Position numbers and translations under genes: made by a program. Below, in pieces: positions 44,659 through 55,180 of a stretch of 64,000 nt of DNA (positions are counted from its first letter, which is position 1; each line of letters opens with the position of its first letter). The notes beneath the pieces are model-generated. The model searched no databases, was not told where the DNA came from, and worked only from the letters and a program-made list of their open reading frames with translations. Source of the stretch: Vandiemenella viatica (Eukaryota > Arthropoda > Insecta > Orthoptera > Morabidae); contig JARYHS010013630.1 in the NCBI GenBank assembly GCA_031002005.1, forward strand, positions 233,003,539 to 233,067,538, read 5' to 3'.

Positions 44659-45870
44659 ATGGATAAAGACAATGAAAATACTTTTCATGTTACTGCAAAC
44701 TTGATGCTACAGATAATTCTAATTTACCGGATATGTCCCCACCATCGGTATATACCATTCTTGACTCTTATCCATCGGTAATTTTGGAAAAAAAATACCT
44801 GTATCTCATGAAGAGGATGAAAATAGGGTCCAGTTTTCACAATTTGAGGGTGATTGTTTTCTTGCAGTAGGTACCCACCAGGAACCAGAAAATAAAGACA
44901 CTCCAATAACCCCTTTGATGTTTACCCAGCCAGAACATAACATTTCTCTACAAAAACTGACTGACTTAATTTTAGCAATGCAGCCTCATTTAGATGTTCA
45001 GTTCAGTGAAACCAAGACTAATCTTGATACCAGTGTAAATGAACTTAAAAGGGATTTATGGACCATTCACGACTGATTGATTCCAAAATAAATGAAATCC
45101 ATGATAAGATAGAAAGTTATTACACACATTTTGATGAACGTGTTACTACAGTTGAAGCAACCATAGAAAAACATATTATAGAATGCCAGGAAAGCTTAGA
45201 AGATGTTGAACATGAAGTTACTGAAGAGAACAAGATGATATATTATGATTTGGACCATTTAGCTAACATATTACATAAAGGAATGAAGATAACAACTAGA
45301 TTAAATGCTGAATTCTTCGTTCTAGCGGAGTATGTTCTAACAGAAAAATATGTTGAAGAAAATTCTATAGCAGGTTACATGGTTACTAATATAAATGGGG
45401 TTGAATCTTCCAACATATGTGCAGAATTGGAGGAATTTTGTTGATTATTGTAAGAAGGAAGGTGATGAAATTATTGATATCAGCTATGATAAAGATAAGG
45501 AGTGTTTTGAGAGCACAACAAGTGAACCTATTTCATATGAAGTTAAACAAAATGGTTTTTTAAGAATGATATTGAGGAAGTGAACTTAAATGACACTATA
45601 TTTAACATAGCATGTAATGAAGTGAGCAATGTGCAGAGTTTTTCTTTTGGTGAAAATAGTTGTAGCAATTCCATTCAAGAAGTATTCACAAATGAAGAAT
45701 GTATTGTTTCTGATAAAGATTTTTGTGGCAAAGGGAGACTGTTTCTTATAAGGCAAAAGCTACCATTAGACTTGCTGTGTGTGAAGCAGAATAGAATGGT
45801 GTACCCACAAACTTACTACCTGAGGAAGGATAAAATGAAGAAGAGAAGAAATACAACTTCAAGAATCCTC
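44659..45870 (+). pseudogene. Gag-like protein with coiled coil, frameshifted
   Basis: A start codon in good context (ACCATGG) at 44659 opens a frame that can be followed to the LINE junction only through at least four frameshifts (near 44690, 44790, 45065, 45420 and 45570). The middle part has long heptad-like stretches (LQKLTDLILAMQPHL; INEIHDKIESYYTHF; ERVTTVEATIEKHI), typical of the N-terminal coiled coil of insect retrotransposon Gag proteins. The remainder is acidic and Asn/Ser-rich, with no CCHC knuckle seen. Coding resumes after the LINE at 48241-48342. Predicted intact length would be around 430-440 residues. No pol follows. Gag identity is inferred from position after the LTR and the coiled coil. 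Confidence 0.6.
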
Positions 45871-48240
45871 TATCTACATCTACATCTACATATATACTCT
45901 GCAATTCACAAAATTGTGGGTGGCAGAGGGTGCTCAGCACCAAAGCTAATCTCTTTGCTGTGCATTCCAATCCCTAATGGTACGAGGGAAAAAAGAATTC
46001 ATATAAGAATCAGTCCGGCACCTTATTTCTCTAATTTTATCCTTCCTGTCCTTCCGACTCAAATAGGTTGGTAGAAGAAGTATTTCACTACACTCATGAG
46101 TGAAAGTTGGAGTACGCATGTTTTCCAATAAGTTTAAACGAAACGTGTGTCGTCTATCTACCAGAGACTCCCAACCTAATCTACTAATCAGTTCTGTGAC
46201 GCTTTCATAAGGACTGTAGCAAGCGGTCACGAATCGAGCGGCTCTTCTCTGTACTTTCTCTATACTTTCGATCAATCCCTTACGAAACGGGTCCCAAATG
46301 GCACAACAATAATCCAAATGTGGACGCACAAGAGATTTGTACGCTATCTCCTTTGTTTGTTCATTACAATTTTTCAAGATTCTACCTATGAATCGCAGCC
46401 TAGAATTTGCTCTACCTACTAAAGAATTAATGTGTATGTCCCATTTCATGTTCCTTTGTACTGTTACTCCCAAATATTTAATAGAATCGACCATATCAAT
46501 AACTGTATTGTTTAACTCGTATTTCTGAACAATCGGATTCTTTTTGTTAGTTATGCTCATTGTCTTGCACTTTTTACAGTTTAGAGTAAGTTGCCACTCA
46601 GCGCACCAAGCCAAAATAACATCCAGATCGCGCTGAATTTCTAAGCAATCGGCCAAAGTTCTTACTTCCCTATAAATAACCGCATCATCAGCAAACAATC
46701 TAAAAAGGCTTTTCACTTTGTCTCCGAGATCGTTTATAAAAATTAAGAAAAGAAGTGGTCCTATTACACTTCCTTGAGGTACACCCGATGTAACATCTAG
46801 ATTAGAAGAACTTTCTCCTTCAACGACAACATACTGCGACCGACCAGTTAGAAAATCCTTTATCCATTCACAAAGCTGATCCGATATACCGTAAGCTCGA
46901 AGCTTCGCTAAAAGGCGGTTGTGTGGCACAGAGTCAAAGGATTTCTGGAAATCTAAAAAAATTGCATCTACTTGTGAACCTGTATCGATAACTTTCATTA
47001 CGTCGTGTGTAAATAGGGCCAGCTGTGTTTCACATGATCTTTTCTTCCGAAATCCATGTTGATTTGTTGTAAGCAAATTATTATAATCTAGAAAATTCAT
47101 AATGTTCGAGCATATAATATGCTCCATAACTCTACTACAAACAGATGTTATAGATATGGGACGATAGTTCCCAGGATCACTTCGATCACCTTTTTTGAAA
47201 ATCGGAATTACTTGCGCGATTTTCCAGTCTGAAGGTACTTTTCGCTCTTCTAATGATTTACTGAATATATCAGACAGAAATGGCCCGATTTCTGCAGCAT
47301 ACTCTGAAAATACTCTTACTGGAATTCCATCCGGGCCCGGTGCTTTCCCCCACTTCAGGAGCTCTAATTGCTTAACGATACCTGCAGTATCTATTCGTAA
47401 TGATTCCATCACCGACTCGCCACGGCGTGGGAAAACGGGAATACTATCCTTATGTTCATTTGTAAATGAATTTTTGAATACAGTATTTAGTACGTTAGCT
47501 TTATCGCGGCTTTCATTAACCTCGGAACCTTCACGAATTAGTGCTGGAATATTGCTGTTGGTACAATTAACTTTTCGTACATACGACCAAAATTTCTTTG
47601 GATTTTCTGTGAGACTCTTAGAGAGAGAGTTGGAGTGAAAATCGTTAAAGGCCTCGCGCATTACATTCTTAATACGTCCTCTTAAATCAGCTAAGGTTTC
47701 TAAATCGCTGCGACACCCCTTCCTTCTTGAGCGTGCGTGTATTTTCCTTTGTTTTTTGAGTAATCTTTTGACTTCGCATGTGTACCACGGTGGATCATCC
47801 TCTCCCTTTATTGTCCGCTTTGGTATATGTATTTCCATTCCTTCCCTGACTATATGTATAAAACGATGCCACATCTCTTCAACGGTGTCCTTTGTTGACT
47901 TGAAGTTATGGTATTTATTCCTCAGGTAGGTTCTAAAACACTCCTTTGAGGCCTTACTGAATTTGTATACAATCCGCCCTTTTTTCCTTTTTCGCTCGGT
48001 CATTAATTTGATAGTCGCAATTACCGCTTTGTGATCGCTTATTCCTGTGGTCGTTGAAATGTCGGTGAATAATTCTGGCCTGTTGGTAACCAGCAAGTCT
48101 AAAATGTTTTCGCTACCGTTATGACACCGCGTAGGTTCATTAACTAGCTGCTCGAGATGATTATCTGACAACAAATCGAGAATTACTTCAGAAGCTGCCT
48201 TATCCCTGCTACCTGTGATGTGAACGTAATTACGCCAGTC
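45870..48240 (-). mobile_element. CR1/Jockey-superfamily LINE copy 1, 5'-truncated, inserted in the LTR element
   Basis: The 3' end lies at the left. On the minus strand the element ends CAATTGCAGAGTATATATG-like sequence followed by (TAGATG)n, visible on the plus strand as repeats of TCTACA at about 45872-45892. This kind of short microsatellite end instead of poly(A) is typical of CR1-like LINEs. The 5' end stops inside the endonuclease, at about 48240, where the host Gag frame resumes. No clear TSD. A second copy of the same family lies at 60106-61350. Confidence 0.88.
45946..48240 (-). CDS. LINE ORF2: endonuclease end plus complete reverse transcriptase, uninterrupted
   Basis: About 765 codons without a stop or frameshift. 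Order on the minus strand: the endonuclease C-terminus (TGSRDKAASEVILDLL; NGSENILDLLVTNRP; GISDHKAV with the conserved S-D-H), a linker (DDPPWYTCEVKRLLKKQRK), then reverse transcriptase blocks KAPGPDGIPVRVF, GNYRPISITSV, QHGFRKKRSCETQL, IFLDFQKSFDSVPH (motif A; Q-K-S-F in place of the usual x-K-A-F), VPQGSVIGPLLFLIFIND (motif B) and LFADDAVIY (motif C), followed by KYLGVTVQRNMKWD and the C-terminal SLVRPHLDYCCAIWDP region. It ends QQRD and a stop, with a short 3' UTR. The ORF can be read on to 48387, but those last codons are host LTR-element sequence. Lacks the N-terminal endonuclease, so not autonomous. Confidence 0.9.
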   Translation of the reverse strand, partial: DWRNYVHITGSRDKAASEVILDLLSDNHLEQLVNEPTRCHNGSENILDLLVTNRPELFTDISTTTGISDHKAVIATIKLMTERKRKKGRIVYKFSKASKECFRTYLRNKYHNFKSTKDTVEEMWHRFIHIVREGMEIHIPKRTIKGEDDPPWYTCEVKRLLKKQRKIHARSRRKGCRSDLETLADLRGRIKNVMREAFNDFHSNSLSKSLTENPKKFWSYVRKVNCTNSNIPALIREGSEVNESRDKANVLNTVFKNSFTNEHKDSIPVFPRRGESVMESLRIDTAGIVKQLELLKWGKAPGPDGIPVRVFSEYAAEIGPFLSDIFSKSLEERKVPSDWKIAQVIPIFKKGDRSDPGNYRPISITSVCSRVMEHIICSNIMNFLDYNNLLTTNQHGFRKKRSCETQLALFTHDVMKVIDTGSQVDAIFLDFQKSFDSVPHNRLLAKLRAYGISDQLCEWIKDFLTGRSQYVVVEGESSSNLDVTSGVPQGSVIGPLLFLIFINDLGDKVKSLFRLFADDAVIYREVRTLADCLEIQRDLDVILAWCAEWQLTLNCKKCKTMSITNKKNPIVQKYELNNTVIDMVDSIKYLGVTVQRNMKWDIHINSLVGRANSRLRFIGRILKNCNEQTKEIAYKSLVRPHLDYCCAIWDPFRKGLIESIEKVQRRAARFVTACYSPYESVTELISRLGWESLVDRRHTFRLNLLENMRTPTFTHECSEILLLPTYLSRKDRKDKIREIRCRTDSYMNSFFPRTIRDWNAQQRD

Positions 48241-48342
48241 ATGAAGTCTAATGAAGAAAAAGCTATAGAAGAGAAAACAGACTTCAAAAACCTGCTTCAA
48301 GAAGAAAAGAAATACATCTTTTGGAAAGGAAGTAAAAAGTGA
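48241..48342 (+). pseudogene. Gag-like frame, continuation after the LINE
   Basis: The plus strand resumes with SNEEKAIEEKTDFKNLLQEE and ends FWKGSKK with a stop at 48340-48342. The charged composition matches the piece before the LINE. Confidence 0.5.
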
Positions 48343-48971
48343 TGATTTTTGAGGCAACACAGAAGTGGATATTACTGCAGCAAACATTGAAAGGAAAAGG
48401 AATCTTGAAGTTAGTCAAATCTTTGCAGACATGGTATAGAATATTTTTTTTTTAAATATTTATTGTTGAAGAAGACTCCGGTTACAACAAGAAAGTGACC
48501 CGTGTCAATTGGTTTTATATTATATAATTTTCTGGTCCAGGTACCTCTTTTACTATGGACAAATAACTTATGCTGAAACTGATTTATTGTTGGTTAAATA
48601 TGTTTTGTGTTTTGGAAAATGGAAAAAATTATATATTTTGTCCTTATACAAGCTTAAATGCTGGCAGACTATATATATCTTGTTTCAGGAGTACCGTGCA
48701 AAAGAAAAAAAAACTTGATGGCAGCAGAATTTAGTACCCTGTAAGACACAGTCGACGTTTATGCTTGCTACAGGTGGAAGAGCAGCCAGAGAAGACAAAC
48801 TTCAGCTTATTCATAAATTGTTACTATTATTATTATTATTTTTTTTGTATTTGTAAAAAACTAACAATGTAACACCAACACCCGAGGGACCTGTAAAATT
48901 CCAGTTTGGTTAAGAAGATAAATTAATTCCTATTTCAATTTTTGCAAATTTCATAGAAATTAGCGGGGGGA
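48343..48971 (+). other. Internal 3' region of the LTR element
   Basis: Mostly AT-rich, with a TTATTATTATT run near 48825. I see no pol-like motif. It ends in the purine tract GCGGGGGGA at 48963-48971, the likely start site of plus-strand DNA synthesis. Confidence 0.55.
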
Positions 48972-49394
48972 TATAACGGGGCTGATTTATACCAAGAAAG
49001 TAACAACGTAATAAAACCATGTATCATTCAAGAAAGTTTAATGTAAGATTAAAATTCCATGGAAAACATTAAATATACGTTCTCTGAATTTCCCGTGACA
49101 ACTCGCTGATCATTATTAACAGAAAGATGAACTCAAAACTTCTTGAAAAAGTAGACGTCGCTTCGTGAGAACAGATTACCAATTCATGAACCCGCAATTT
49201 TTCGGAAAGGAAGTCTTAAACAACAACAACCCATGTAGATTGTATGACGGGTGTTGGTTTAGCTTTAGGAATCGTTGTTATTAAAATGTATTTATTATAA
49301 AACGAGCCTTCCTTCATTGAAAATATGTATATGAATTATTTCTAGTTCTGAAAATTACGACTAAAGAAAGAAGTTAACAGCGAAGCGCGTTTCA
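48972..49394 (+). repeat. 3' LTR (423 bp)
   Basis: Starts TATAACGGGGCTGATTT and ends AGCGCGTTTCA. It aligns with the 5' LTR throughout. Confidence 0.93.
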
Positions 49395-51727
49395 ATGTCC
49401 AACCTTTTGCGATTATGCGATCACAGTTTCATGGGTAGTTAATTAGCTAATCGGCAATAAAGTACTGCGATTACTTTTCCTGAAACAAAGGCTGTTTTTT
49501 TTTTCAGCCACCAACTGTAACATCCGTAAACATATTTTTTCGAAATATTTAAATTACCGTACATTAAAGCGTCTAATTTCCCTAAAAGCAAAATATCGGC
49601 CAATGTTTCTATTTTTATTAGCCAATTACACTTTCATGTTGTTAATTTAACCATAATTATCAAAAAGATTTGTCAGTTAGATATTTAATTCAAATGTGCT
49701 AAAACATGAGTAGCTATAATATGGCTTCCATAGTTAAATATCAGAGGTGCTTGTGTATCCTTAGTTTCGTATGTAGTTTGAAGTGATTGAGTCCTGAATC
49801 TCAGATGCCAGAAAGTCGACAATTCGATTTCTTCGTAAATTGGTAGAATTTTTCGCTCACAGTTGACAAATTTATCTAGTTATTCGTTTCTGGACCATCA
49901 AACAGCAAAAAGCTGTTTAAACATGTACTAGAAAACGAGATTGGCGAAAGTGGATGTTGCTGCGCTCGGTATATTGGGAGTTAGATGTCTTTTCCCAGAT
50001 TAAATTTCATTTACATATATACTACACAGAACAATTACGACTTTTAATAAGAAACATTAGTACCACAGATTGGAATCACTCCAGGATATGAAGTATAGGT
50101 TTCGCTACGTATGTATGTACAGGAATTTGCATTGTGGTACATATGCATCTAATAAAATTCTAAATTCACGATAATATTAACTTTAGGTCTCAAGCTACAG
50201 TATCATTTTTATCTTTACAATATAAAGTTCTTTGAAACTGTTTTGAATATTTTCGGTGTCTGTCTTGAAGTGACATATTTCTCTCTACATACTAACACAA
50301 GCAATAATGAACTACAAAACTTGTTACGCAATTGAAGTAATTAAACTTTTGTCTGAATTCTTAGGAGTTTAGGTTCAGAACTTTTTCTTTGGTAATTTTA
50401 CGCACGTCATAATGAACAATGAAAATCATGACATGAGTATCCAAAATGCTACTGTGTTGGACTGCGTCCTGCCTTAAAAGAAATAGGAGCCACAGAAATA
50501 TGAATTTATCTTTTCGCATTCATAATAGTGATTACGTCATATCATTAAATTTACATAAAGGATTAAAGTTTCTCACTGCTTGTAGCGGTTTTGACCCTCG
50601 TAATTTCAAATTCATATAAAAGAGACAGGTGGACATGAAAATTAGCTAACAGGAAGTTTTAGTTTATGGAATAAAAGAAAACATGAGTTGTATGTAAGAT
50701 GAGTCTGTACTTTGCCTCTTTATACATATTTAACTGACGTAATCACTTTCGAATATGTAAAAAAAAAAAAAAAAAAATGAATTGAATATACTTATTTTTC
50801 ATGAGAAAACTGTATCTGCAACTATGAGATAGAGTCTTCTTTAAAAATTGTTATTACATGTTTCTTCAATCAAGCAATAAATCTACAACTGTTAATTTGA
50901 ATTCCTCTTACAGTAATGATTAATCGCAGCCCCAGCATCATTCAACATACAATTCTGAGTACATTACGCACTTACTCTCTCAAATAGGCTCGTTTATTTT
51001 TTAGGCTGACTTATAAACCATACCTACATTCTTATCGTACTGCAACTCTCCAGAATTTTAAGGGTCATATATACAGAGCGAGAAATTAGATTATATAATT
51101 GCCAAAATCTCGAAAATATCAAAACTTGTAAATTAAACACTTAGCGAAAATCTGAAGATACATTATGCCATTCAGTATCAGCAAATTACCTGTTAACAAG
51201 CTTACGGAAGCTTCTTATTTCCTGGGTTATATGCCATTAAGTTGCCTGTAAGAAGAACATAGTAACGGATCCTGTATATCAGTAGCTATAACTCTCTGAA
51301 AAGAGCCTTTATATCCTCTGAAGAAATGGGGGAAGCTATTACAGATTCTAAAGGCCGGAACTGATTCCATCGTTCTGGTGCAAGTCGATAAACCCGTGGC
51401 ACGGAGTTGACCGAGAAAGTAATCCTGGTATTGGTTTTCCATTAGACGCTGGCTACCTGGCTGCCATGTTGAGAGCAACAGGCTTCCCAGTGACGACACT
51501 TCTTTCCATAAATTGCTTATACATATAGTCACACCCCGTTCATTAATATCACTAAATAAAACCTAACATTACCACATTTCAATTTATTTATGATATGTTT
51601 TCTTTTCATAAAATCATGCGTTTGGCTGATTATTTGTGGCACAAAAGAAACCTTGGTTTAATCGATTTAAACAAAAAAAAATAATAAAATTCCTGAGCAA
51701 CAAACAATTCAATATATTTTTGACCCT
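49395..51727. other. Anonymous AT-rich sequence
   Basis: A poly(A) run near 50759-50777 and a 101-codon open frame on the minus strand (51227-51532), for which I find no domain. Nothing else recognised. Confidence 0.4.
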
Positions 51728-51731
51728 TTAA

Positions 51732-52482
51732 GGGGGTAGGTACACTTATCAGATTTCCAAAAAAAATGTTTTTTTTTATTATTCACAAAAACAGTTTATA
51801 GTTTTGGCTTCATTTTACTGAAAAAATTATTTCAATATCTTCAATAGTGTGGGAATTGTGTGTGATTAAGCAATGCCCTGCACGATTGACAGCCATTTAA
51901 ATCTTACTGCACTTGAAGGTGATCCAAATCTTTAACCTTAAATATCTCAAAATAGCAATTCATCAAATGGTTTTAAAGATAACTTTTTTCCATATGCATA
52001 GATCTTTTTCAAATTTGCAGAACATGTTCTACATACTAAGTACTACAGTCTGAACCATTATTGTTTATGCATCTTTTCCCAAATGAAAAATATGCCTTTA
52101 TATCTAAGCAAAAAAAAGCAAAAATTTTAATTTCTTGACAAAAAATTTATTAATAAAAAATATAGAGTTAAATATGTTATATTATAGGTTCAACTTGTTG
52201 CCTTGATATTAGTTTACAATATTAAAAGAACATTTCTGAAAAATTTCAAATACTATGCCTTTTATCTTTAAAACCCTTTACAACAATATATTTTTCACTG
52301 TCAATTTGGATGGTATATTATCCTATTGTTAAACAATATTTTTATTTTAAAAGTCAATTTTTTATCTAGCTATAACAGTTCTATGGAGCTATGAAATTTG
52401 AACCCTCAAATCTAAATAGATTTGGAGAAAATGACATCTCAACTTTATCAAATATTTGTATGTGTTAGGTGTACCTACCCCC
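51732..52482. mobile_element. TTAA-flanked non-autonomous DNA transposon (751 bp)
   Basis: The ends are perfect 14-bp inverted repeats: GGGGGTAGGTACAC at 51732 and GTGTACCTACCCCC ending at 52482. TTAA lies directly outside both ends (51728-51731 and 52483-52486). A TTAA TSD is characteristic of piggyBac-type transposases, though these ends start with G's and not the usual CCC, so family membership is tentative. The interior is very AT-rich with no coding capacity, so it would need a transposase supplied from elsewhere. Confidence 0.8.
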
Positions 52483-52486
52483 TTAA

Positions 52487-53030
52487 GTACAGTACACGCT
52501 ACAATAATTGGTCTCTGCGTCCAAATTCACTAGAGTTAAGAACAAAAATTCAGTTTATTATTTGAGTTAATTAGCTACCCATGCTTGTAATAATCGCATC
52601 GATGTTTGGTCTGATTCTTATTTTATCTATCTTCCAATTTTCTCCATTAATTTTCCTCCGAAAGATTTGTGAATAATATGAAAAAGTCGTGAAGTAATTG
52701 TGTTTTCTTAATGTTTGAATATTTTGATTTATTGTGTTAAGCAAGGTTCCAAAAATAAAAATAACATTCCTGTTACGAACGTGAGAATTTATATCTTTCC
52801 GATCATTGGCGAATTAAGTGTATCAGATATTGTGGTGCAGATTTTAAAGAAGAAGAAAACAGAATTTCCCTCCAAAGATGATTATTTCCAGCAAGGTTTG
52901 TAGGATAAGTGAAGATTTCCTGAATTTAAGTTGAAATCGGGACCCGAAGGATCCTGTCCCTAGTTTACGAACAACAAATGTTTTATATCTGTTTCCAGAG
53001 TAGGTTGCAGCAATTATTCTTATAAGACGC
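52487..53030. other. Anonymous sequence
   Basis: Nothing recognised. Confidence 0.4.
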
Positions 53031-53132
53031 CCCCAAATCACTCCAGGTGAAGGGTTCCTTCTCATTCCTTGTGCCCAGTCCAATTCTGCCTGTAATGACC
53101 TCTACGTCGACGAGGCGTAAAACCATAAGTAA
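53031..53132 (+). mobile_element. SINE family A, copy 10 (fragment with internal deletion)
   Basis: CCCCAAATCACTCCAGGTGA of the core is joined directly to GGTTCCTTCTCATTCC and then CTGTAATGACCTCTACGTC, GAGGCGTAAAACC and ATAAGTAAAAC. The tRNA head and the GGCCATGGCCGAATTCC block are missing. Confidence 0.85.
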
Positions 53133-53790
53133 AACAACAAAAAGAAAGTATAAGTCGCTATCATTTGGGTTTGGGTTTGAACCGACGAAGGACTCATGCG
53201 TAAGTAATTTAAAATGGATTTGTACATCACTCTGATTTTGGTTTTCGTATGGTTTTCCATTTCCATCATTTTTTAAAATATTTTTAAATCTTTACGACTC
53301 ATTTAAAACGAAATCATTAGAGTCAAATAGAAATAAAGACAACGAACGAGAAGATTATTCAAGCACGTCCTTCAAATAGGAACATCTCGGTGTTCACACA
53401 GAGGTTTCTCTGCAAACAATTGAAACCCGAAATCACGTCCTTCAGAAAGCCAGGTTTGAACATTACCTATCACCTCAAAAGCTAAGCACGTCCTTGTAGG
53501 CAAATCCTCGACTATATCACGTTTTTTGTTGTGGCTCTAAAATTTGTTAAAAGACATTTTACATGTATAATGCCACATCCGAACCCTGCAGGTAACCCTC
53601 TTTTTTCCTGTCAAATTCTGTTTTACTGTCTTAATTATTGTAGAGACATAAAATATTCAGACAAATTGCGTATAGAAAAGTAAATGTAATGTCATCCATA
53701 TTAACAGATGAACTGGAATGGCGAATTTGGAAATATTAATATTAAATACTTGATAAATATTTATAGCTACGTGAAATACTGCGGGGTTGG
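53133..53790. other. Anonymous sequence
   Basis: Nothing recognised. Confidence 0.4.
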
Positions 53791-53800
53791 GTCTATTTTA
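53791..53800 (+). repeat. TSD of SINE family A copy 11, left
   Basis: GTCTATTTTA, repeated exactly at 54053-54062. Confidence 0.9.
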
Positions 53801-54052
53801 CGGAGGGTGGTGGGTGAGCGGTTAGCACTCTGGCCTCGCATTCGGGAGGACGGCGCGGGTGGTTCGAATCCCCGTCAGGGAATCCAGATTTGGGTCTTTC
53901 ATGGTTTCCCCAAATCACTCCAGGCGAATGCCGGGATGCTTCCTTTAAAAAAGCCATGGCCGAATTCCATCCCGTTCCTTGTCCTCAGTCCCATCCCGCC
54001 TCTAATTACCTCTACGTTGACGAGGCGTAAAGCCATAAGCAAAAAGGAAAGA
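53801..54052 (+). mobile_element. SINE family A, copy 11 (full length) with 10-bp TSD
   Basis: Starts CGGAGGGTGGTGGGTGAGCGG, with B box GGTTCGAATCCCCG, junction CCAGATTTGGG, core CCCAAATCACTCCAGGCG, AAGCCATGGCCGAATTCC, CCCGCCTCTAATTACC, GAGGCGTAAAGCC and ATAAGCAAAAAGG tail. An exact 10-bp TSD flanks it. Together with copy 7 it is the best guide to the family's full-length structure (about 230-250 bp). Confidence 0.95.
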
Positions 54053-54062
54053 GTCTATTTTA

Positions 54063-55002
54063 GTTCGTCAATGTGACATTTGACGCTAGCGGATAGGCAG
54101 GCAATTCGAAGCCATCTATTGTGTTCAACGAACAAAGGCAGCTATTCCGAAGTTAGGGATTAACAGTCAGAGGACAAGGTAATAAAAGGTGTAGTAGTGA
54201 TATACTGCAAGATCAAGGGTAAGCCAAAAATCACGAGTGTCGAATAACAGAGAATATTTTGTAAGTGAAGATATCACGTTAATGATATGGTCAATGGAAA
54301 CGGTCTGTGCGTCGAGTGCAAGAAATTTGCTTTTCCCATTATTAAACAGTAAACTTGTGTATTGTAAACTTGTGTTTAAGTGTCTGTCGTTTCATGGCCA
54401 ACCGAACACAAAGTCAGCATTCTTGGATTTTCAGTAGGCAGGATCGCCAGCAAGAGCATTGTTGAGAGGTATTGTTCTATATTCTCGGGATAAATGTTTC
54501 AAACTCTCTCTGGAGTTTGATTACTGCTGATGCTAAGCCCTCAGAGTTTTTGGCAACACATGGTTTCCTAGCACGTTTTCGACGATGTCCGCTGTGTGCA
54601 GACTCAATATCTGAATGCCTATTGGCTCATTGGTACTGATCATCAGACGAACGGCAGATGGTGTTAAGACACATTCACGTTCATTGCAGAGGTCAAGTCG
54701 AAGGTTCACTGCCTGCAAGGGGAATGTACCGTTGAAAATCGAATCTTCATTTATCAGCGTCTATATTCTCATGGTAATCATTCGAAAATTAATTAAGTCC
54801 ACTGCAAAAACATAGTACCACCCTCGTCTGACTCTTTTCAAACTAAAGTTACACGCTCTTCCGATTTAGTGTCAACATCCTGCTGATTTTTATATTTTTT
54901 TGTCAATTATTTAATCTTGTTTCAATAAATAATTCGATTTCCGATGATGTTTTCAAAGACGTTAATAAATTACGTGGCGTCTTTTGCAAATTTCAATAGA
55001 GT
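54063..55002. other. Anonymous sequence
   Basis: A minus-strand open frame at 54533-54718 (RLDLCNERECVLTPSAVRL) continues in another frame on the right and may be a decayed coding fragment, but I cannot assign a family. Confidence 0.35.
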
Positions 55003-55180
55003 TTTGCCCACCCCCTTGGCTCAATTGGTTGTGGCTCCGTGGCGCTGACACGATGTTAGCTGGTTCGTGTCCTGGTAGTGGAAGAAATTTTCATCATTTA
55101 GATTTGGTGGTAGAGTTCTCGAACCTATCGATTTTTTGGTATTTCTACCGACATGGGGTCTGTCCTACTGAAATGTAACG
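55003..55180 (+). mobile_element. tRNA-derived SINE (family D), approximate borders
   Basis: CTTGGCTCAATTGGTTGTGG is A-box-like and CTGGTTCGTGTCCTGG is B-box-like, 35-40 bases apart as in tRNA-derived SINEs. The following GTGGAAGAAATTTTCATCAT block is the body. No tail or TSD is clear, so the right border is a guess. Confidence 0.55.

Larger units (their letters stand above)
43816..49394 (+). mobile_element. LTR retrotransposon, non-autonomous (Gag-only), carrying a LINE insertion
   Basis: Two direct repeats of about 420 bp (43816-44235 and 48972-49394) bound the element. Immediately after the first is TGGCGACCTTGACA, a primer-site-like sequence starting TGG; immediately before the second is a purine tract GCGGGGGGA. 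Without the LINE (about 45870-48240) the internal region is only about 2.4 kb. It contains a broken Gag-like frame and no protease, reverse transcriptase, RNase H or integrase. The LTRs differ by roughly 15-20 changes, so the insertion is not recent. Flanks AGGT and ATGT agree at three of four bases and may be a decayed TSD. Confidence 0.85.

Noticed and set aside
45395..45583. Separate small genes at 45058-45444, 45395-45583 and 45580-46074.
   Set aside because: Overlapping consecutive frames that read as one frameshifted Gag-like protein; the last one also runs into the LINE 3' end.
48241..48387. The first 49 codons of the 813-codon minus-strand frame.
   Set aside because: They lie in the LTR element past the LINE boundary; the LINE protein begins at about 48240. 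The extension is fortuitous.
43816..49394. Bacterial-type systems such as CRISPR arrays, toxin-antitoxin pairs or prophage, considered for the repeated blocks here and elsewhere.
   Set aside because: The long direct repeats are a single LTR pair, and no short regularly spaced repeats or prokaryotic gene clusters are present anywhere in the window.
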